Below, piece after piece: positions 1-10,166 of a stretch of 59,095 nucleotides of DNA. Each line of letters opens with the position of its first letter. Positions within the stretch are counted from its first letter, which is position 1. Made by a program: the position numbers and the translations under genes. Source of the stretch: Desulfobacteraceae bacterium (lineage in GTDB: Bacteria; Desulfobacterota; Desulfobacteria; Desulfobacterales; Desulfococcaceae); contig JAABRU010000016.1 in NCBI GenBank assembly GCA_011390755.1, positions 1 through 59,095 of the forward strand, in the 5' to 3' direction. Under the pieces are notes generated by a model. That model saw only the letters and a list, made by a program, of their open reading frames with translations, was not told the origin of the DNA and did no database searches.

Positions 1-53
1 CCCGGACTCCGAAGGAGCGTGGGCAATTTTCTTAAGGGGTATGTTACATTACA

Positions 54-262
54 TGTTAAGTGTCAGGTGTCAGGTGTTAAGTGTCAGGTGTCAGGTGTTA
101 AGTGTCAGGTGTCAGGTGTCAGGTGTCAGGTGTTAAGTGTCAGGTGTCAGGTGTCAGGTGTTGGGTGTCAGGTGTTGGGTGTCAGGTGTCAGGTGTCAGG
201 TGTCAGATGTCAGATGTCAGGTGTCAGATGTCAGGTGTCAGATGTCAGGTGTCAGGTGTCAG
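54..262. repeat. Degenerate heptamer tandem repeat array (about 30 units)
   Basis: About 30 head-to-tail 7-bp units, mostly GTGTCAG with variants GTGTTAA, GTGTTGG and ATGTCAG. The array ends about 10 bp before the first start codon of the hybrid kinase. It lacks stops in two forward frames, so it looks like coding sequence for a Cys-Gln-Val-Ser-Gly-Val pattern, which I regard as an artefact. Seven is not a multiple of three, so gain or loss of a unit would change the frame of anything translated through it. It resembles the heptamer STRR repeats of filamentous cyanobacteria in form only. No spacers are present, so it is not a CRISPR array. Confidence 0.95.
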
Positions 263-272
263 AATACAGGAT

Positions 273-3200
273 ATGGATGATATGCAAAAACAGTCACAGC
301 AGGGGCTGATTCTGATTGTGGATGATACCCCGGTCAATCTCCGCCTTCTGAGCGCGATACTCAGCGGGGAGGGATATTCCGTGCGTTCTGCCCCGGAAGG
401 TTCTTTTGCGCTCCGTTTTGCCCAATCCCGGCCGCCGGATCTGATTCTTTTGGATATCCGTATGCCCGGCATGGACGGTTATCAGGTCTGTAATGCATTA
501 AAAGCAGATCCCCGCACCGCTGCGGTTCCGGTTATATTTATCAGCGCGCTCCATGAAACCGAAGATAAAGTAAAGGCATTTCATGCCGGAGGGGTGGATT
601 TTATCAGCAAACCTTTTCAGAAAGAGGAAGTGCTGGCACGGGTCAGAATCCACCTGAATCTGCGGCATATGCAGAAAGAGCTGGAGCTGCGCAACCGTCT
701 GCTTTCCGAAGAGATTGCGGAACGGCAGCGCACCGAACAGGCACTGCGGGAAAGCAGTGAGCACCTGAAGGCTGTGATGAATGTACTGCCGGATGCGCTT
801 TTTATTCTGGATGAAGCGGGCTGCTATCTGGAAATGATCAGTCCGGATGAAAACCGGCTCTTTGCCGATTCCCGTCAACCGGAAAAAAGCCGGATGCATG
901 ACCGGATGCATGACCGGATGCATGACCGGATGCATAAAATGATGCATAAAATGATGCCGGAAGAAACTGCGGATACAATACGGGAAAGTATTCATCGGGC
1001 CATTGCACACAGCAGAACAGAAATTATTGAATATCCTTTACAGACCCCCTCCGGATGCCGCTGGTTTGAAGGAAGACTGAGCCCTTTGGGAATTCCGGTG
1101 AATGGAAAGAAATGTGTGCTGATGGTCGCCAGGGATATCAGCGAACGGAAAGAAGCCGAAGAAAATATCCGCCGGGCAAAGGAAAGCGCGGAATCTGCCA
1201 ACCGGGCCAAAAGTGAATTTCTTGCGCGCATGAGTCATGAAATCCGCACTCCCATGAATGCCATTATCGGTCTGAGCCATCTGGCCATGCAGACGGAACT
1301 GAATCCGAAGCAGTATGATTATCTCAGTAAAATTCACCATTCCTCCCATACACTTCTCGATCTTATCAATGATATTCTGGATTTTTCCAAAATTGAGGCG
1401 GGAAAGCTGAAAATATCAAAGGAAATGTTTTATTTCAATGATATATGGAAAAAAATTTCGGAAATGATGGGGGTCGGCGCGGGGGAAAAAGGACTGGATA
1501 TTGTTTTCCGCACAGACAAAGAAATCCCCGCCTATCTGATCGGTGATTCTCTGCGTTTCAGCCAGGTTCTTATCAATCTGGTCAATAATGCGATCAAATT
1601 TACCGAAAAAGGGGAAATTGTTATCCGCGCCGGAATCCGCAGACGATTCGCGGATCATACTTTGGAGCTTGCTGTTTCGGTACGGGACACGGGAATTGGT
1701 ATTCCGGCAGAACAGATTCCGCATCTTTTTGAATCTTTTACCCAGGCCGACGGTTCCACAACCCGGCGTTTCGGAGGCACCGGTCTGGGACTGGCCATCT
1801 GTAAAAGACTGGTGGAAATGATGGACGGGGATATCCGGGCAGAAAGTGAAATCGGCAGGGGCAGCACCTTTTCTTTTACGGCCCTGTTTGCCCGGGCCGG
1901 GGATATGCCCGCGGATCCTTTTTTCTTCCCGGAGTTTGGGGGAATGCGGGTGCTGCTTGCTGCGGACAGAAGATCGGTGCGGGAAATGCTTTGCAGTGAA
2001 CTGGAAAAAAGCGGATGTGATGTCACGGTGGCGGAAAGTGAAAAAAAAGCCCTTGCAGCCATAGAAAAATGTGTCCGCAACCCCCCGCATCTGCTGCTGA
2101 CGGATCTGAGGCATCCGAAGGAAAAGGGCCGGGAACTCATCCGCTGTGTCCGGGGGCATTCCCGGATTTCCCGTCAGCCGAAAATTATCGCCGTAATCCC
2201 CTTCAGCACCGATTCCTTTGGGGAAGCCCGGGACAGTGCCGGGGTGGATGCTTTTCTTGTCAGTCCCCTGTATCCTTCCCTGCTTTATGAAAAAACCGCA
2301 GCGGTTTTCGGATGGAAAAAAACGGAAAAACAGTCCGAAAATGCGGATTATATTTCCAATCAGCATATTCAAAACCCGGAAAACTGCAAAGTGCTGCTGG
2401 CCGAAGACAATGAGATCAACCGCCAGGTGGCCTGTGAGATGCTGGAACAGGCGGGGCTGCGGGTGGAATGTGTCTGTAACGGAAAAGAGGCCGTCCGGGC
2501 CGTATCCGAATCTGCCTACGCCGCAGTATTTATGGATATTCAGATGCCGGAAATGGACGGATACCGGGCAACTGAAATCATTCGGAATATGGAAAAGCAG
2601 CCGCCGCGGAAACGGCATCTTCCCATCATTGCCATGACGGCCCATGCCATGAGTGATGAAAAAGCACGCTGCCGTCAGGCGGGAATGGATGATTATATCA
2701 GCAAACCTGTTGAGCCGGAAAAACTGTATGCCCTGATTGCCAAATGGATGGGGAACTGTCCGGAAACAGGCGGAAAAGAATGTCTTCCTTCGGTCTCCGG
2801 AAACAGTATCACGCAGGATTTACCGGATTCCCCCGGACTCAGTGCAAAGACGGGACTGGAAAGACTTGGCGGCAACCGGGAACTGTATATCAAAATTCTC
2901 AGGGATTTCCGAGCGGATTATGCCGGTATACCGCAGAAACTGAAAAAGGCCATGCACGGAAATGACAAAGAGTATATCTGCCGCACGGCCCATACCCTGA
3001 AAGGGGTTGCCGGTCATATTGGTGCCGCCGGACTTGAGACAGCCGCGCAGGCACTGGAAAAAAACGCTGCATCCCTGTATCCGGAAAATACGGAAAACAA
3101 AATCCGCTGTCTGGAAAATGCACTGCTTCAGGTTTTGGATCTCATAAAAAAAATGGAGGATAATTTCCGAAAGACAGATGCTTTCCCGGATGCAGCGGAA

Positions 3201-3425
3201 AAATCTCCGGCAATTCCGACTTTACTGGATAAACTCAGGGGCCTGCTCAGAGCGGGGGATTCCGAATCCGCTTCATGCGTACAGGATCTGAAAAAATTTC
3301 TCCACGGCGGCCAGGTGGAAAAGGAGGCGGATATTCTGGAACAGCAGATTCAGAATTTTGATTTTGACGATGCGGAAAAGACCCTTCAAGTCATAGAGAA
3401 ATATTTGAAAAAGGGGGACAGATAA
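273..3425 (+). CDS. Hybrid sensor histidine kinase (REC-PAS-HisKA-HATPase-REC-REC-Hpt)
   Basis: Cytoplasmic multi-step phosphorelay kinase of about 1050 residues. Domain order: N-terminal receiver (about 12-125, [15 protein letters not shown]), PAS-like (about 158-286), HisKA with H322 in the [10 protein letters not shown] box, HATPase with DTGIGIP and GGTGLGLAI, a degenerate receiver (about 555-675, the acidic pair reduced to AADRR), a complete receiver (about 706-830, [15 protein letters not shown]) and a C-terminal Hpt with H907 in AHTLKG. No membrane segment, so the signal is probably intracellular or comes through the N-terminal receiver. The open frame extends back through the heptamer array; I start at ATG 273 (ATG 282 also possible, with AGG 11 bp upstream). 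The stop overlaps the next start by one base (TAATG), suggesting translational coupling. A Met/His-rich 12-bp repeat expansion lies in the PAS region. Confidence 0.93.
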   Translation: MDDMQKQSQQGLILIVDDTPVNLRLLSAILSGEGYSVRSAPEGSFALRFAQSRPPDLILLDIRMPGMDGYQVCNALKADPRTAAVPVIFISALHETEDKVKAFHAGGVDFISKPFQKEEVLARVRIHLNLRHMQKELELRNRLLSEEIAERQRTEQALRESSEHLKAVMNVLPDALFILDEAGCYLEMISPDENRLFADSRQPEKSRMHDRMHDRMHDRMHKMMHKMMPEETADTIRESIHRAIAHSRTEIIEYPLQTPSGCRWFEGRLSPLGIPVNGKKCVLMVARDISERKEAEENIRRAKESAESANRAKSEFLARMSHEIRTPMNAIIGLSHLAMQTELNPKQYDYLSKIHHSSHTLLDLINDILDFSKIEAGKLKISKEMFYFNDIWKKISEMMGVGAGEKGLDIVFRTDKEIPAYLIGDSLRFSQVLINLVNNAIKFTEKGEIVIRAGIRRRFADHTLELAVSVRDTGIGIPAEQIPHLFESFTQADGSTTRRFGGTGLGLAICKRLVEMMDGDIRAESEIGRGSTFSFTALFARAGDMPADPFFFPEFGGMRVLLAADRRSVREMLCSELEKSGCDVTVAESEKKALAAIEKCVRNPPHLLLTDLRHPKEKGRELIRCVRGHSRISRQPKIIAVIPFSTDSFGEARDSAGVDAFLVSPLYPSLLYEKTAAVFGWKKTEKQSENADYISNQHIQNPENCKVLLAEDNEINRQVACEMLEQAGLRVECVCNGKEAVRAVSESAYAAVFMDIQMPEMDGYRATEIIRNMEKQPPRKRHLPIIAMTAHAMSDEKARCRQAGMDDYISKPVEPEKLYALIAKWMGNCPETGGKECLPSVSGNSITQDLPDSPGLSAKTGLERLGGNRELYIKILRDFRADYAGIPQKLKKAMHGNDKEYICRTAHTLKGVAGHIGAAGLETAAQALEKNAASLYPENTENKIRCLENALLQVLDLIKKMEDNFRKTDAFPDAAEKSPAIPTLLDKLRGLLRAGDSESASCVQDLKKFLHGGQVEKEADILEQQIQNFDFDDAEKTLQVIEKYLKKGDR
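891..956 (+). repeat. 12-bp in-frame tandem repeat inside the hybrid kinase
   Basis: Three copies of CGGATGCATGAC, then related 12-mers CGGATGCATAAA and ATGATGCATAAA. It encodes Arg-Met-His-Asp repeats changing to Lys-Met-Met-His, in the PAS region before the kinase core. Unit length is a multiple of three, so copy-number change would lengthen or shorten the protein without a frameshift. Confidence 0.93.
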
Positions 3426-6400
3426 TGAAATATCTGCTCATCGTCTTTTTTCTGTTCCATTTTTTTTTCTTCGGGACACTGCGTCTTTCTGCGGCAGAAG
3501 AACAGTCTTTTTTTACAGAGGAAGAAAAGCAGTGGATAAAAAATCATAAAAAGATCCGTTTCGGACTGCCCGAAGGTTTTCCCCCGGCCGTTTTTCAGGA
3601 TGAAAAGGGAAATGCCCGGGGGGCCATGGCCGATTATGCGGATATTATCCAAAAACGAAGCGGTATTCATCTGCAGATTTTTTTTTATCCCCTGCCCGAA
3701 CTGTTTCAGAAAGCTGTGAAAAGGGAAGTGGATCTGCTGATTGCCGGAAATATGCCCGAACGCCGTAAATATTTCCATCTTTCCCGCCCCCTGATGACGG
3801 TTCCCCTTGCCATTATCAACCGGACGGAAGAGCATTTTCTCAGCGGCATGGATGCATTAAAAAATAAAAAAACGACTGTTGTGGGAAACACTTTTATCCA
3901 TGAACAACTGCGGCAGGATTATCCGGAAATTCTGCTGATGCCGGTACAGACACCTCTGGAGGGGCTGCGGGCCGTATCTTCCGGCAAAGCCCGGGCCCAT
4001 ATCGGTTATCTGGCCGTTGCCGGGTACCTGATTCAGAAGCATAAAATTTCCAATCTCAAAGTCGCTGCCCCGACTGCCTATCCGGAAATCGAAATCTGTT
4101 TTGCCGTCCGCAAAGACTGGCCCGAGCTGGCCGGCATACTGAACCGGATACTGACTTCCGTGAAAGCCGAAGAGCATGATGCAATCACGGCAAAATGGCT
4201 CCGTGTCCGGTACGATCACAGTTTTGACTGGCAGGCACTGCACCGCTGGATGCTTACCGGTTCAGTATTCTCCCTTACCATTCTGGTTCTGGCTTTTCTG
4301 TGGAACCGGCGGATGGCAAAAGAAATCCTTGAGCGCAGACAGATAGAAAGTGCCCTGCAGGAACAGACCCTGCAGCTGAACGAAAGGGTAAAGGAACTCA
4401 ACTGCCTTTACAGTATTTCTTCCCTGATGGAGGAAAAAAATATCCCCCTGCCGGAAATGCTGCAGGCAATTGCGGACCGTATTCCCCCGGCCTGCCATTT
4501 CCCGGAAATCACCTGCGCCCGGATTGTTCTGGAAGAGCAGGAGGTCCGGAGTGCGGATTTTCAGGAAAGCATCTGTATGCTGCGGCGCAGTATTATTGTT
4601 TCCGGCACTCCCTCCGGTTTTCTGGAAGTATGCCACCGGCAGGAAGAAGAGACCGCAGGAACCTTTTATGAAGAAGAACACCATCTCATCAGGGCCATAG
4701 CCGAGCGACTGGGCCGCATGACCGAACATATCCGCTCCGAAGAAAAAGAGGAAAGACGTCTGCGCTATGAATCCGGTCTGTCTGCCTGCTCCCGCACTCT
4801 GCTGACAAACGGCCCCCGGGACAGTATTCTCCGCAAAGCCCTCCTGCATCTGCAGGAAACCGCTGAATCCCGTCATGTATATCTGTATCAGCTTTCGGAT
4901 GATCACCGGGAAGGACTCTGTGCATACCGCATCTGCAGTGTCTGTGACGGTAAAATGAAAACAGCCGCGGATTGGATTGTTTTACAGGATATTTTCGGAG
5001 AGGAAACAGACGGTTTCCGTAAACGCATGGAGGCAGGGGAACACTATGCATCCCCTGCCGGCCGGTTTCCGCTGCTGCAGCAGGAATCTTTTGAAATGCG
5101 GAAAATGGAATCCATTCTGGTTCTGCCGGTGCTGGTGCGGGAAAAATGGCATGGTTTTATCGGATTCCACGGCAGGGACAGGAGGCGGGAATGGGCCATA
5201 GAGGAAATCCGGATACTGCAGACAGCCGCGGATATGCTGGGGACTTTTCTGGGCCGGAACCTGGCCGAAGAGGAACTGAAAAAAGCCAAAGCCGAAGCCG
5301 AAGCGGCAAACCGGGCAAAAAGCGAATTTCTGGCCAAAATGAGCCATGAAATCCGGACACCCATGAACGCGGTAATGGGACTGACCCATCTGGCCCTGCA
5401 GACGGACCTGAACGCACGCCAGTATGATTATCTTGCAAAAATCAAATCCTCTTCCGATGCGCTGCTGGGAATTATCAATGATATTCTGGATTTTTCCAAA
5501 ATCGAAGCCGGAAAAATGGAAATGGAGCATACAGAATTCAACCTGGATGAAGTGCTGGACAGTCTTTCCGATATTGTCCGCCTGAAAGCCGAGGAAAAAG
5601 GTATTGAAATGATTTTTTCTCTGGCCGAGGATGTGCCGCGTTATCTTATCGGGGATCCGCTCCGCCTGGGGCAGATTCTCCTGAATCTCACCAGCAATGC
5701 CCTGAAATTTACAGAAAAAGGGGAAATTTCCGTCAGGGCGGAAATTGAGGAGGCAGGGGGGCAGACTTCCGGACAGGTGAGAATCCGCTTTTTTGTGCGG
5801 GATACCGGCATGGGGATTTCTCCGGAAAAATTATCCGGACTTTTTGATCCCTTTACCCAGGCCGACGGTTCTGTTACCCGCCGGTACGGCGGCACCGGTC
5901 TGGGACTGGCCATATGCAGGCGTCTGTCCGAAATGATGGGGGGGGAAATCCGCGCGGAAAGCACATTGGGAAAAGGCAGCATCTTTTCCTTCAGTGCGGA
6001 ATTCGGACGGCAGAGCAGAATCCGGAAAAAACGTTTTCACCCCCCGCCGGAGCTGCAGGGCATGAGAATTCTCATCGCCGATGACAACAGCGGTGCCCGT
6101 GAAATATTGGAAAAAACCCTTATTTCTTTTTCTTTTGATGTGCTTTCTGCGGATTCGGGCGAAAAAGCACTGGAATGTATCCGGAAAAATATGACTCAGC
6201 CGTTCCGTCTGGTTTTTCTTGACTGGAATATGCCCCATCTGGACGGGTTGGAAACCGCGAAAATGATCAAACAGGGGCTGGGAATATATCCTGTACCCAA
6301 AATCATTCTGGTTACCGGTTACGGGGAAAAAATCATGGAACAGACGCATCAGGACATTCTGGATGCTGTGCTTGTGAAGCCCATGAGCCGTTCGGTGATT

Positions 6401-7621
6401 TTCCAGACCATTCTGGAAGTGATGGCAGAAAAAGTTTCAGAAAATGATCCTGCTGTGCGGAAAGAGAAAACAGGATCTTCCGCAGAAAAAGAATTTCAGG
6501 GGGCACGGGTGCTGCTGGTGGAAGACAACCGTATCAACCAGCAGGTGGCGGAAGAACTCTTACAATCCTTCGGTGCAAGGGTACGTTCAGCTGAAAACGG
6601 AAGAAAAGCATTGCAATATATCCGCGAGTCTGATTATGATTTGGTATTTATGGATATCCAGATGCCGGAAATGGACGGATATGAGGCAGCCAGGGAAATC
6701 CGCCGTATGGAATCCGAAAAGGGGTGGGAAAGAAAGCGTCTGCCGGTCATTGCCATGACGGCCCATGCCATGTCCGGAGAGCGGGAAAAATGCCTGGAAT
6801 GCGGCATGGATGATTTTATCAGCAAACCCATTGATCCCCGGCGTATTGCGTCGGTTCTGGCACTATGGCTCCCACCGGATATTTTTTTGAGGGAGCAGCC
6901 GGGCGGGAAAATAAAATCCTTTTCCCCTGTCCTGAACGCTTTGCAGAAGAAAGGTTTCAATATTGCCGGTGGGCTCCAGCGGGTCTGCGGAAATGAGGCA
7001 TTATACTGCAGACTGCTCCGGGATTTTTATGATGACTACCAAAACAGTGCGGCAGAAATCCGGCTGCTGCTGAAAAGGGAAAAATATGAGGAAATCCGCA
7101 TTCTGGCCCATACCGTCAAAGGTGTGGGCGGCAATATCGGGGCTGAAAAACTTTATGGGGCCGCAGCAGAACTGGAAAAAGGGATACGGGAGCAGCGGAA
7201 AGACGAATATCCGGATCTGACAGAAAAACTGACGGACTGTCTGCAGCAGGTTCTGTCTTCCATTAAAAAAATGGAAGAATTCAGCCAGCATCCTTCTGTC
7301 CCCCCTGTTTCGGATCAGAATCCGGATCAGAAGCGGAAACAGGGAGCTGGGGAAAATCTGCCGGAACAGGATAAAAATGTATCCCGGATCCGGAAAGTGC
7401 GGCAGCATCTGAATGATTTGAAGAAAATGCTGCGGGAAGGCGATGCCGAAGCACTGGACCATTCGGAATCTTTGAAAAAAATACTTTGCACCTGCGGTTT
7501 TCCGCTTTTGGCGGAACAATTGGCGGAACAGGTACGTCATTATGAATTTGATGATGCACAGCATACGGTAAAAGATATTCTGGAAAGAACAGAGCCGAGT
7601 TCAAAGGGGGGGTGTTTATGA
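3425..7621 (+). CDS. BvgS-like hybrid histidine kinase with periplasmic solute-binding sensor
   Basis: Inner-membrane hybrid kinase of 1398 residues. N-terminal signal/TM helix (1-24), periplasmic SBP_bac_3-type domain (about 30-270), second TM near 278-298, two GAF-like regions (about 310-620), HisKA with H641 in [10 protein letters not shown], HATPase ([16 protein letters not shown]), receiver 1 (about 880-1000, LDWNMPHLDG), receiver 2 (about 1028-1150, [10 protein letters not shown]) and Hpt with H1229 in AHTVKG. The order matches BvgS/EvgS-type phosphorelays, with binding of a small periplasmic ligand expected. Its ATG overlaps the stop of the upstream kinase, and its own stop overlaps the start of the HD-GYP gene (ATGA), so the three genes form one translationally coupled unit. 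The kinase core closely resembles the upstream kinase, suggesting duplication. The ligand is unknown. Confidence 0.95.
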   Translation: MKYLLIVFFLFHFFFFGTLRLSAAEEQSFFTEEEKQWIKNHKKIRFGLPEGFPPAVFQDEKGNARGAMADYADIIQKRSGIHLQIFFYPLPELFQKAVKREVDLLIAGNMPERRKYFHLSRPLMTVPLAIINRTEEHFLSGMDALKNKKTTVVGNTFIHEQLRQDYPEILLMPVQTPLEGLRAVSSGKARAHIGYLAVAGYLIQKHKISNLKVAAPTAYPEIEICFAVRKDWPELAGILNRILTSVKAEEHDAITAKWLRVRYDHSFDWQALHRWMLTGSVFSLTILVLAFLWNRRMAKEILERRQIESALQEQTLQLNERVKELNCLYSISSLMEEKNIPLPEMLQAIADRIPPACHFPEITCARIVLEEQEVRSADFQESICMLRRSIIVSGTPSGFLEVCHRQEEETAGTFYEEEHHLIRAIAERLGRMTEHIRSEEKEERRLRYESGLSACSRTLLTNGPRDSILRKALLHLQETAESRHVYLYQLSDDHREGLCAYRICSVCDGKMKTAADWIVLQDIFGEETDGFRKRMEAGEHYASPAGRFPLLQQESFEMRKMESILVLPVLVREKWHGFIGFHGRDRRREWAIEEIRILQTAADMLGTFLGRNLAEEELKKAKAEAEAANRAKSEFLAKMSHEIRTPMNAVMGLTHLALQTDLNARQYDYLAKIKSSSDALLGIINDILDFSKIEAGKMEMEHTEFNLDEVLDSLSDIVRLKAEEKGIEMIFSLAEDVPRYLIGDPLRLGQILLNLTSNALKFTEKGEISVRAEIEEAGGQTSGQVRIRFFVRDTGMGISPEKLSGLFDPFTQADGSVTRRYGGTGLGLAICRRLSEMMGGEIRAESTLGKGSIFSFSAEFGRQSRIRKKRFHPPPELQGMRILIADDNSGAREILEKTLISFSFDVLSADSGEKALECIRKNMTQPFRLVFLDWNMPHLDGLETAKMIKQGLGIYPVPKIILVTGYGEKIMEQTHQDILDAVLVKPMSRSVIFQTILEVMAEKVSENDPAVRKEKTGSSAEKEFQGARVLLVEDNRINQQVAEELLQSFGARVRSAENGRKALQYIRESDYDLVFMDIQMPEMDGYEAAREIRRMESEKGWERKRLPVIAMTAHAMSGEREKCLECGMDDFISKPIDPRRIASVLALWLPPDIFLREQPGGKIKSFSPVLNALQKKGFNIAGGLQRVCGNEALYCRLLRDFYDDYQNSAAEIRLLLKREKYEEIRILAHTVKGVGGNIGAEKLYGAAAELEKGIREQRKDEYPDLTEKLTDCLQQVLSSIKKMEEFSQHPSVPPVSDQNPDQKRKQGAGENLPEQDKNVSRIRKVRQHLNDLKKMLREGDAEALDHSESLKKILCTCGFPLLAEQLAEQVRHYEFDDAQHTVKDILERTEPSSKGGCL

Positions 7622-8661
7622 AAGATAAATCGCACAGAATACTGATTGTGGATGATGAACGGTTCAATATCAATGTTCTGGTTGAAATACTCAAATCCGA
7701 CTACCGGATCATTGTGGCCAAAAGCGGGGAAGAAGCCCTGAAACGGGTACATACATCGGCCCCGCCGGATCTGATTCTGCTGGACATTATGATGCCCCGG
7801 ATGGACGGATATACCGTATGCAGAATTCTGCAGGAAGACAAGGAAACCCGGAACATACCGGTTATTTTTATTACCGCGCTGGGAGAGGAGCAGGATGAAA
7901 CCAGAGGCTTTGAAGTCGGGGGAGTGGATTATATCACCAAACCGGTCAGCCCGCCTGTTGTCATTGCCAGGGTAAAAACCCATCTCTCCCTCCGGGATGC
8001 CTGGCAGGAACTGGCAAAACAGAATCACATTCTGGAAGATATGGTGGAAGAAAGAACCCGTGATCTTTATAACAGCCGCATGGAAATTATTCACCGCCTG
8101 GTTTTTTCAGCGGAATTCAAAGATCCGGAAACCGGTTCCCATATCAAGCGGATGAGCCATTACAGTGCACTGCTTGCGGAAGGTTACGGTCTGAGCAAAA
8201 AGGAATGCGACACCATCCTCCTGGCCTCACCCATGCATGATATCGGCAAAATCGGTATTCCGGATATTATTTTGCTGAAATCCGGCAAACTGAATCCGGA
8301 AGAATGGGAAATAATGAAAAAGCATCCGGGGATCGGGGCCAAAATTCTGTCCAAAAGCAAATCCCGGCTCATGCGGGCCGGGCAGCAGATTGCAATTTCC
8401 CATCATGAACGCTGGGACGGTTCCGGCTATCCCCAGGGCAAAAAAGGAAAAGATATTCCCCTGTACGGCAGGATTGCGGCCCTGGCGGATGTTTTTGACG
8501 CGCTGACCACCAAACGCCCTTACAAAGCCGCCTGGCCCATTGAAAAAGCCGCCGATGAAATTATAAAACAGAGCGGGCGGCATTTTGATCCGGAACTGGT
8601 GGAGGTATTTACGGATGTGCTGTCCCGTTTTCTGGAAATCAGAACCCGTTTTCCGGAGTAG
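7618..8661 (+). CDS. Response regulator with HD-GYP domain (putative c-di-GMP phosphodiesterase)
   Basis: RpfG-like protein of 347 residues: receiver (about 1-125, ILIVDDERFN, LDIMMPRMDG, TKPVS), short coiled linker, then HD-GYP with H207-D208 in HDIGKIGIP, HHERWDGSGYP and the following DVFDAL. HD-GYP enzymes hydrolyse cyclic di-GMP, and all hallmark metal and GYP residues are visible. The start is ATG 7618, overlapping the kinase stop by four bases and preceded by a G-rich Shine-Dalgarno (AAAGGGGGG). This coupling makes it the likely output of the two upstream hybrid kinases. Its receiver is nearly the same as that of the protein starting at 8962, pointing to a local duplication. Confidence 0.95.
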   Translation: MKDKSHRILIVDDERFNINVLVEILKSDYRIIVAKSGEEALKRVHTSAPPDLILLDIMMPRMDGYTVCRILQEDKETRNIPVIFITALGEEQDETRGFEVGGVDYITKPVSPPVVIARVKTHLSLRDAWQELAKQNHILEDMVEERTRDLYNSRMEIIHRLVFSAEFKDPETGSHIKRMSHYSALLAEGYGLSKKECDTILLASPMHDIGKIGIPDIILLKSGKLNPEEWEIMKKHPGIGAKILSKSKSRLMRAGQQIAISHHERWDGSGYPQGKKGKDIPLYGRIAALADVFDALTTKRPYKAAWPIEKAADEIIKQSGRHFDPELVEVFTDVLSRFLEIRTRFPE

Positions 8662-8740
8662 TGCTCTGTCAACTTTGAAATTATGACCTGAAGACAGCGG
8701 TTCCGCGCTCCCCTTCCTCACGGTCGGGGCCCGGAAGTCA

Positions 8741-8940
8741 TAAAATCAAAAGGGGAGGGAGTCTTAAAAATTTTTCTCCTCCCCCGCCGGGGGGGAGGTC
8801 GGGAGGGGAGGGGGAAAACAGCATCCTGAAAATAATTACTGTTTCCACCCTCCCCCTGCCCCTCCCTGAGGGAGGGGAGTCTTAAGGCAGCAGCATTGCC
8901 CCTCAGGGGAGGGGAGTCTTAAGGAAACGGCATTGGTGTT
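8741..8940. repeat. G/C-tract palindromic intergenic repeats
   Basis: The 300-bp gap between the HD-GYP and receiver-kinase genes holds no gene. It contains mirrored C-rich and G-rich tracts (CTCCTCCCCC / GGGGGGGAGG) able to fold into hairpins, and three copies of a GGGAG(G)GGAGTCTTAA motif (about 8751-8768, 8871-8886, 8908-8922). No U-tract follows the strongest hairpin, so a terminator call is weak. Confidence 0.75.
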
Positions 8941-8961
8941 ATATTCCGGACAGAGGTAATT

Positions 8962-10095
8962 ATGCAGGAAAAAGAAAAAATACTGATCGTGGATGATGAA
9001 AGATTCAATATTAATGTGCTGGTGGCGATTCTTAAAGAAGATTACCGGCTGCTCATTGCCAAAAGCGGGGAAGAGGCCCTGAAACGGGTCAGATTTTATC
9101 CACCGCCGGATATTATTCTGCTGGATATTATGATGCCAGGAATGGACGGTTACGAAGTCTGCCGCCGTTTGAAATCCGATCCGGAAACCCGGCATATTCC
9201 CGTTATTTTTATCACGGCCATGAGCGAAATGGAAAATGAGGAAAAAGGGTTGCGGATGGGAGCCATAGATTATATCACCAAACCCGTCAGCCCCCCCATT
9301 GTCCGGGCCAGAGTGCGGAACCATCTGAATCTGAAACTGGCAATGGAAAAAATATCCGGGCAGAAACTGAAAATTGAAAAACAGAACCGGGAACTGAAAC
9401 AGGCGGCACGTTTTCGGGAAAATGTGGAAAGGATTACCCGGCATGATGTGAAAACCCCTTTGAATTCCATCATCGGTTTTTCCCAGCTGCTTGTCAATGA
9501 TGAAAACCTTACGGAGGAACAGCAGGAATGTCTGTCCACCATTGAGGATTCTGCTTTCCGCATTCTGAATATCATCAATCTTTCCGTGGATCTTTTCCGG
9601 ATGGAACAGAAAACATATCCCCTGCATCCGGTTCCGGTCAATCTGCTGCATGTGATCGAAAAGATAAAAATTGAATCCGGCGGCCTGATACGGGGCAAAG
9701 AACTGCATCTGCAAATCCTGATACAGGGGAAAAATGCCGGACCAAAGGATTTTTTTTATGCAGAGGGGGAGGAACTGCTGTTTTATTCCATGCTGGCCAA
9801 TCTCATCAAAAATGCACTGGAGGCTTCTCCGGACAGAGAAACCGTCACCGTGTCACTGGAGAAAAACGGGGAAAAAAAACAGGTTCTTATTTCAATTCAT
9901 AATGTGGGAAGTGTGCCCGAAGAAATCCGGGACAGTTTTTTTGAAATATATGTGACTTCAGGTAAAAAAGAGGGCACAGGTCTGGGCACATACAGCGCAA
10001 GACTGATTGCGGAAACACTGCGGGGAAGCATTTCAATGACAACATCCGAAGCACAGGGAACCACTCTTTCCATCCGGGTTCCGGCAACAGAATAA
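8962..10095 (+). CDS. Receiver-histidine kinase (REC-HisKA-HATPase)
   Basis: Cytoplasmic 377-residue protein: receiver (about 1-125, ILIVDDERFN, LDIMMPGMDG, TKPVS), a coiled-coil linker (about 128-155), HisKA with H161 in RHDVKTPLN, and a C-terminal HATPase with an N-box (NLIKNALEA) and G-box (GTGLGTYSA). The arrangement (receiver in front of the kinase, no sensor domain) suggests it receives phosphate from another kinase and passes or dissipates it. Start ATG 8962 has GAGG about 6 bp upstream. The N-terminal 110 residues are very close to the HD-GYP protein just upstream, so one receiver probably duplicated and was joined to a different output. Confidence 0.93.
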   Translation: MQEKEKILIVDDERFNINVLVAILKEDYRLLIAKSGEEALKRVRFYPPPDIILLDIMMPGMDGYEVCRRLKSDPETRHIPVIFITAMSEMENEEKGLRMGAIDYITKPVSPPIVRARVRNHLNLKLAMEKISGQKLKIEKQNRELKQAARFRENVERITRHDVKTPLNSIIGFSQLLVNDENLTEEQQECLSTIEDSAFRILNIINLSVDLFRMEQKTYPLHPVPVNLLHVIEKIKIESGGLIRGKELHLQILIQGKNAGPKDFFYAEGEELLFYSMLANLIKNALEASPDRETVTVSLEKNGEKKQVLISIHNVGSVPEEIRDSFFEIYVTSGKKEGTGLGTYSARLIAETLRGSISMTTSEAQGTTLSIRVPATE

Positions 10096-10166
10096 GCGGA
10101 CTGTCTGCAAAGGCAGCGACTGACAGGCAAAAAACAGAGGCTTTTCATCATAAAGGAGATAACACA

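Noticed and set aside
54..262. CRISPR array
   Set aside because: The repeats are 7 bp and directly abutting, with no unique spacers and no cas genes nearby.
102..272. Coding start of the hybrid kinase inside the heptamer array
   Set aside because: The Cys-Gln-Val-Ser-Gly repeats have no family resemblance, and ATG 273 or 282 lies right before the receiver domain.
498..1010. Minus-strand frame with His-Pro-Val-Met repeats
   Set aside because: It is the antisense of the 12-bp repeat and PAS region of the kinase.
8741..8940. Riboswitch or structured RNA upstream of the receiver-kinase
   Set aside because: The structure comes from mirrored G and C tracts seen as generic intergenic repeats, with no known riboswitch core.
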